Positions 22,874-25,476 of a stretch of 25,476 nucleotides of DNA are shown piece by piece. The first letter of the stretch is position 1, and each line of letters starts with the position of its first letter. The notes beneath the pieces were generated by a model. It was given only the letters and a program-made list of their open reading frames with translations. It was not told where the DNA came from and searched no databases. The DNA is from Bacillota bacterium (GTDB taxonomy: Bacteria; Bacillota; Clostridia; Lachnospirales; Lachnospiraceae). The DNA lies in the NCBI GenBank assembly GCA_022717655.1, contig JAIIAN010000014.1, positions 1-25,476 on the forward strand, read 5' to 3'. The position numbers were made by a program, and so were the translations under genes.

Positions 22874-24940
22874 ATGCCAGATTTTGTAAAAAAAGAGGGT
22901 GCACCAACAGGTGACTTCCGCTCAGACAACAACTTTTTATTAGGTTACTTTGAGGAAAAAGACCATTCTCTTTATTACCGCTATGATGCAGAGAGAGTTA
23001 TCATTGAACCTTGGGGAGATAACAGTTTCCGTGTCCGTGCATCAAAAATGCCTCAAATGCCGGAAGAACTTTGGGCATTGGATGGAAAACCGGAAAATCG
23101 TAGCTCTGAAATTACAATTAAAGAATATTCCGCAGAAATCGTAAATGGAAAAATTAAAGCGGTAATCAACAATATCGGTAAAATCAGCTTTTATAATCAG
23201 AAAGGCGAACTGCTCTTAGAGGAATATGTACGAAACAGAGAAGATATGTTTGCAGAAACCTGTAGTTCTCTGGAAGTAGAGGCAAGAGAGTTTAAACCGA
23301 TTATCGGTGGAGATTATGAGCTGACGATGCGTTTTGAGTCAAATCCAAATGAAAAGATTTACGGAATGGGACAGTATCAGCAGAAATTTCTGGATGTAAA
23401 AGGTGCAGAACTTGAACTGGCACACAGAAATTCTCAGGCAAGTGTTCCGTTTGCATTATCTTCTCTTGGATATGGATTTTTATGGAACAATCCGGCAATC
23501 GGACGTGTAAGCTTCAATAAAAATATTACAACATGGGAAGCACGTTCTACTAAGAAACTGGATTACTGGATTACAGCAGGAGATACACCGGCAGAAATTG
23601 AAGAAGCTTATGCAGATGCAACCGGAAAAGTTCCGATGATGCCGGAATATGGACTTGGATTCTGGCAGTGTAAACTGCGTTATCAGACACAGGAAGAACT
23701 GCTTGAAGTAGCAAGAGAATATAAAAGAAGACAGATTCCGATCGATGTTATCGTAGTTGACTTCTTCCACTGGCCAAAACAGGGTGACTGGAGATTCGAC
23801 CCGACTTACTGGCCGGACCCTGATGCAATGATTGCAGAATTAAAAGAAATGGGTATTGAACTGATGGTATCTATCTGGCCGATGGTTGACTATAAGAGTG
23901 AAAACTTTGAAGAAATGAAAGCCAAAGGTCTGCTGACCAGAGTAGAAAAAGGTGTAAGAATTGATAACGTTTACATGGGTAATACCATTCAGTATGACCC
24001 GACAAACCCGGAAGCAAGGGAGTATGTATGGGGCAAAGCAAAGAAAAATTATTATGATAAAGGTGTAAAAATCTTCTGGCTTGATGAAGCAGAACCGGAA
24101 TACACTGTATATGATTTCGAAAATTATCGTTATCACTTAGGACCAAACGTACAGATTGGTAATGTTTATCCGGCAATGTATGCAAAAACATTCTTTGATG
24201 GCATGCGTGCAGAGGGACAGGAAAATGTAGTCAACCTGCTTCGCTGTGCATGGGCGGGAAGCCAGAAATATGGAGCACTCGTATGGTCCGGAGATATTCA
24301 TTCTACATTTGAAAGTCTTCAGAATCAGTTTGCGGCAGGTCTTAACATGGGACTTTCCGGTATTCCGTGGTGGACGACCGATATCGGTGGATTCTTTGGA
24401 GCAAACATCTATGATGAAGATTATCATGAAGTATTTGTACGCTGGTTTGAATATGGAACATTCTGCCCTGTTATGAGACTTCACGGTTACCGTATGCCAT
24501 ATCAGCCACAGCTTGGAACAACCGGTGGTGCAGAGTGTGTATCCGGTGCACCGAACGAAATTTGGTCTTATGGCGATGATGTTTACGAAATCTGTAAAAA
24601 ATACATTGAAATTCGTGAGGCAATGCGTCCATACACAAGAGAGCTGATGGAAGCTGCACACGAAAAAGGAAGTCCGGTTATGAGACCTCTGTTCTATGAC
24701 TTCCCGGAAGATAAAGCATGCTGGGATAATGAATCGGAGTATATGTTTGGCCCACAGATTCTGGTTGCACCGGTTATGGAACGTGGACAGAAAACAAAAG
24801 AAGTTTATCTGCCAGCGGGCACAAAATGGACAAACGTATGGACAAAAGAAGTATTTGAAGGCGGACAGACCGTTACAGTAGAGACACCAATTGAACAGAT
24901 TCCGTTATTTACAAAAGAAGGATTTGAATTAGAAGTATAA
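22874..24940 (+). CDS. Glycoside hydrolase family 31 (alpha-xylosidase/alpha-glucosidase type)
   Basis: A 688-residue GH31 enzyme with no signal peptide, so it acts in the cytoplasm on imported oligosaccharides. Order: N-terminal beta-sandwich (to about 255), the TIM barrel starting 'PMMPEYGLGFWQCKLRYQ', and C-terminal beta domains. The nucleophile is D404 in 'IFWLDEAEPEY' and the acid/base is D474 in 'LVWSGDIHSTF'; 'SGIPWWTTDIGGFFG' is also conserved. The motif style is closer to XylS-type alpha-xylosidases than to the well-known isomaltose-type enzymes, but substrate cannot be fixed from sequence. AAAGGAAT lies before ATG 22874. The transporter genes just upstream probably supply its substrate. 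A strong terminator follows. Confidence 0.95.
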   Translation: MPDFVKKEGAPTGDFRSDNNFLLGYFEEKDHSLYYRYDAERVIIEPWGDNSFRVRASKMPQMPEELWALDGKPENRSSEITIKEYSAEIVNGKIKAVINNIGKISFYNQKGELLLEEYVRNREDMFAETCSSLEVEAREFKPIIGGDYELTMRFESNPNEKIYGMGQYQQKFLDVKGAELELAHRNSQASVPFALSSLGYGFLWNNPAIGRVSFNKNITTWEARSTKKLDYWITAGDTPAEIEEAYADATGKVPMMPEYGLGFWQCKLRYQTQEELLEVAREYKRRQIPIDVIVVDFFHWPKQGDWRFDPTYWPDPDAMIAELKEMGIELMVSIWPMVDYKSENFEEMKAKGLLTRVEKGVRIDNVYMGNTIQYDPTNPEAREYVWGKAKKNYYDKGVKIFWLDEAEPEYTVYDFENYRYHLGPNVQIGNVYPAMYAKTFFDGMRAEGQENVVNLLRCAWAGSQKYGALVWSGDIHSTFESLQNQFAAGLNMGLSGIPWWTTDIGGFFGANIYDEDYHEVFVRWFEYGTFCPVMRLHGYRMPYQPQLGTTGGAECVSGAPNEIWSYGDDVYEICKKYIEIREAMRPYTRELMEAAHEKGSPVMRPLFYDFPEDKACWDNESEYMFGPQILVAPVMERGQKTKEVYLPAGTKWTNVWTKEVFEGGQTVTVETPIEQIPLFTKEGFELEV

Positions 24941-24974
24941 AAAGATTCTGATGATATGTGAAAAGTAAACGGGT

Positions 24975-25020
24975 GTGCTGCACTGGTTGCCTTGGATGCA
25001 GCCGGTGCAGCACGTTTTTT
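24975..25020 (+). terminator. Rho-independent terminator after the first GH31 gene
   Basis: A 16-bp stem with a few G-U pairs runs from GTGCTGCACTGGTTGC (24975-24990) to its partner at 24998-25013 around a seven-base loop, followed by G and six Ts. It separates two GH31 genes, so the second may be expressed at a lower level or from its own signal. Confidence 0.9.
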
Positions 25021-25036
25021 ATGGGGGATATTTTGG

Positions 25037-25476
25037 ATGATTACACAAAAAGGAAATAAGATTTACAGACGACAGGATAAGGAATTACTTTGTATTGAAC
25101 CATGGGGAAAAAACAGTTTCCGTGTTCGTGCAACACAGCGTTATGAATTTGTACCGGAAGATATTTCTGCTTTACTTCCCCCGCAGGAATGTGAAGTAAA
25201 GGTATTTGAAGAGGATGACTGCACGGTCATTGAAAATGGAAAAATCCGCTGTGAAATTACACCGACCGGAAAACTGCGTTTCAAAAATCAGGATGGAAAA
25301 CTGTTATTAGAAGAGTTTGAACGAATTCGTGCGGATTACAGAAAAGAGTATAATAGTGCACTTGAGATTGTGCCAAGAACGTTTGAGCCGCATCAGAATA
25401 CGGACAATTTCAGATTGACCGTAAGATTTGAGCCGATTGACGGTGAAAAATTATATGGAATGGGACAGTATCAGCA
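25037..25476 (+). CDS. Second GH31 family glycosidase, 5' part
   Basis: An open frame starts at ATG 25037 and runs off the right edge; about 146 residues are visible. It begins 'MITQKGNKIYRRQDKELLCI', then 'EPWGKNSFRVRATQ', and reaches 'GEKLYGMGQYQQ'. These match the N-terminal beta-sandwich of the preceding GH31 enzyme ('EPWGDNSFRVRAS' and 'NEKIYGMGQYQQ'), so the pair are paralogues. The N-terminus is about 17 residues shorter. The catalytic barrel lies outside the window, so activity cannot be judged. GGGGGAT at 25023-25029 gives the ribosome site. No clear promoter lies between the terminator and this gene. Confidence 0.9.
   Translation, partial: MITQKGNKIYRRQDKELLCIEPWGKNSFRVRATQRYEFVPEDISALLPPQECEVKVFEEDDCTVIENGKIRCEITPTGKLRFKNQDGKLLLEEFERIRADYRKEYNSALEIVPRTFEPHQNTDNFRLTVRFEPIDGEKLYGMGQYQ

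Overview
The window looks like chromosomal DNA of an AT-rich, low-GC Gram-positive, most likely a spore-forming member of the Lachnospiraceae (Clostridium cluster XIVa); I cannot name the genus. Pointers are RNase J with a TTG start, a sporulation sigma-K-like gene, CodY, CIRCE-controlled groESL, a DUF6106-like membrane protein, and a two-component-regulated sugar ABC transporter next to GH31 glycosidases. Nearly everything reads as intact core genome; I see no phage, IS transposase, CRISPR array, tRNA or rRNA.

Region 1 (1-4704, + strand) is a dense RNA-processing and tRNA-modification operon: DUF1292 tail, RNase J, a YlbF-family protein, a short MltG-like membrane protein, TrmR-like methyltransferase and TrhP-like U32 protein. 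The last three keep the order of Bacillus subtilis yrrL-yrrM-yrrN/O; together TrhP and TrmR would make 5-methoxyuridine at the tRNA wobble position. A convergent sigma-K gene (4678-5304, - strand) overlaps the end of trhP.

Region 2 (5305-11222) holds comM-dprA-topA, reading from a promoter with a hairpin-rich leader, a terminator, then codY with its own extended -10 promoter. DNA uptake/recombination, supercoiling and nutrient sensing sit side by side, as in many Firmicutes.

Region 3 (11223-13838) is groES-groEL with a sigma-A promoter and CIRCE operator. Its non-coding DNA is unusual: a large AT hairpin and a GC-rich palindromic block upstream of groES, and a 216-bp structured, MITE-like element with terminal inverted repeats between groES and groEL.

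Region 4 (13839-16755) has a small membrane protein, guaB with a near-consensus promoter, and a membrane-anchored Amidase_2 peptidoglycan hydrolase.

Region 5 (16784-25476) is a sugar-utilisation locus: a YesM-type histidine kinase and YesN-type AraC response regulator, then a binding protein, two permeases, a complete GH31 glycosidase and the start of a second GH31 paralogue. Upstream of the binding-protein gene lie five copies of ATCTTAA, two of them perfect 10-bp palindromes exactly 20 bp apart, just upstream of a promoter with a good -10 and poor -35; this looks like the activator array for the adjacent response regulator. No ABC ATPase is present, so a shared one elsewhere is implied.
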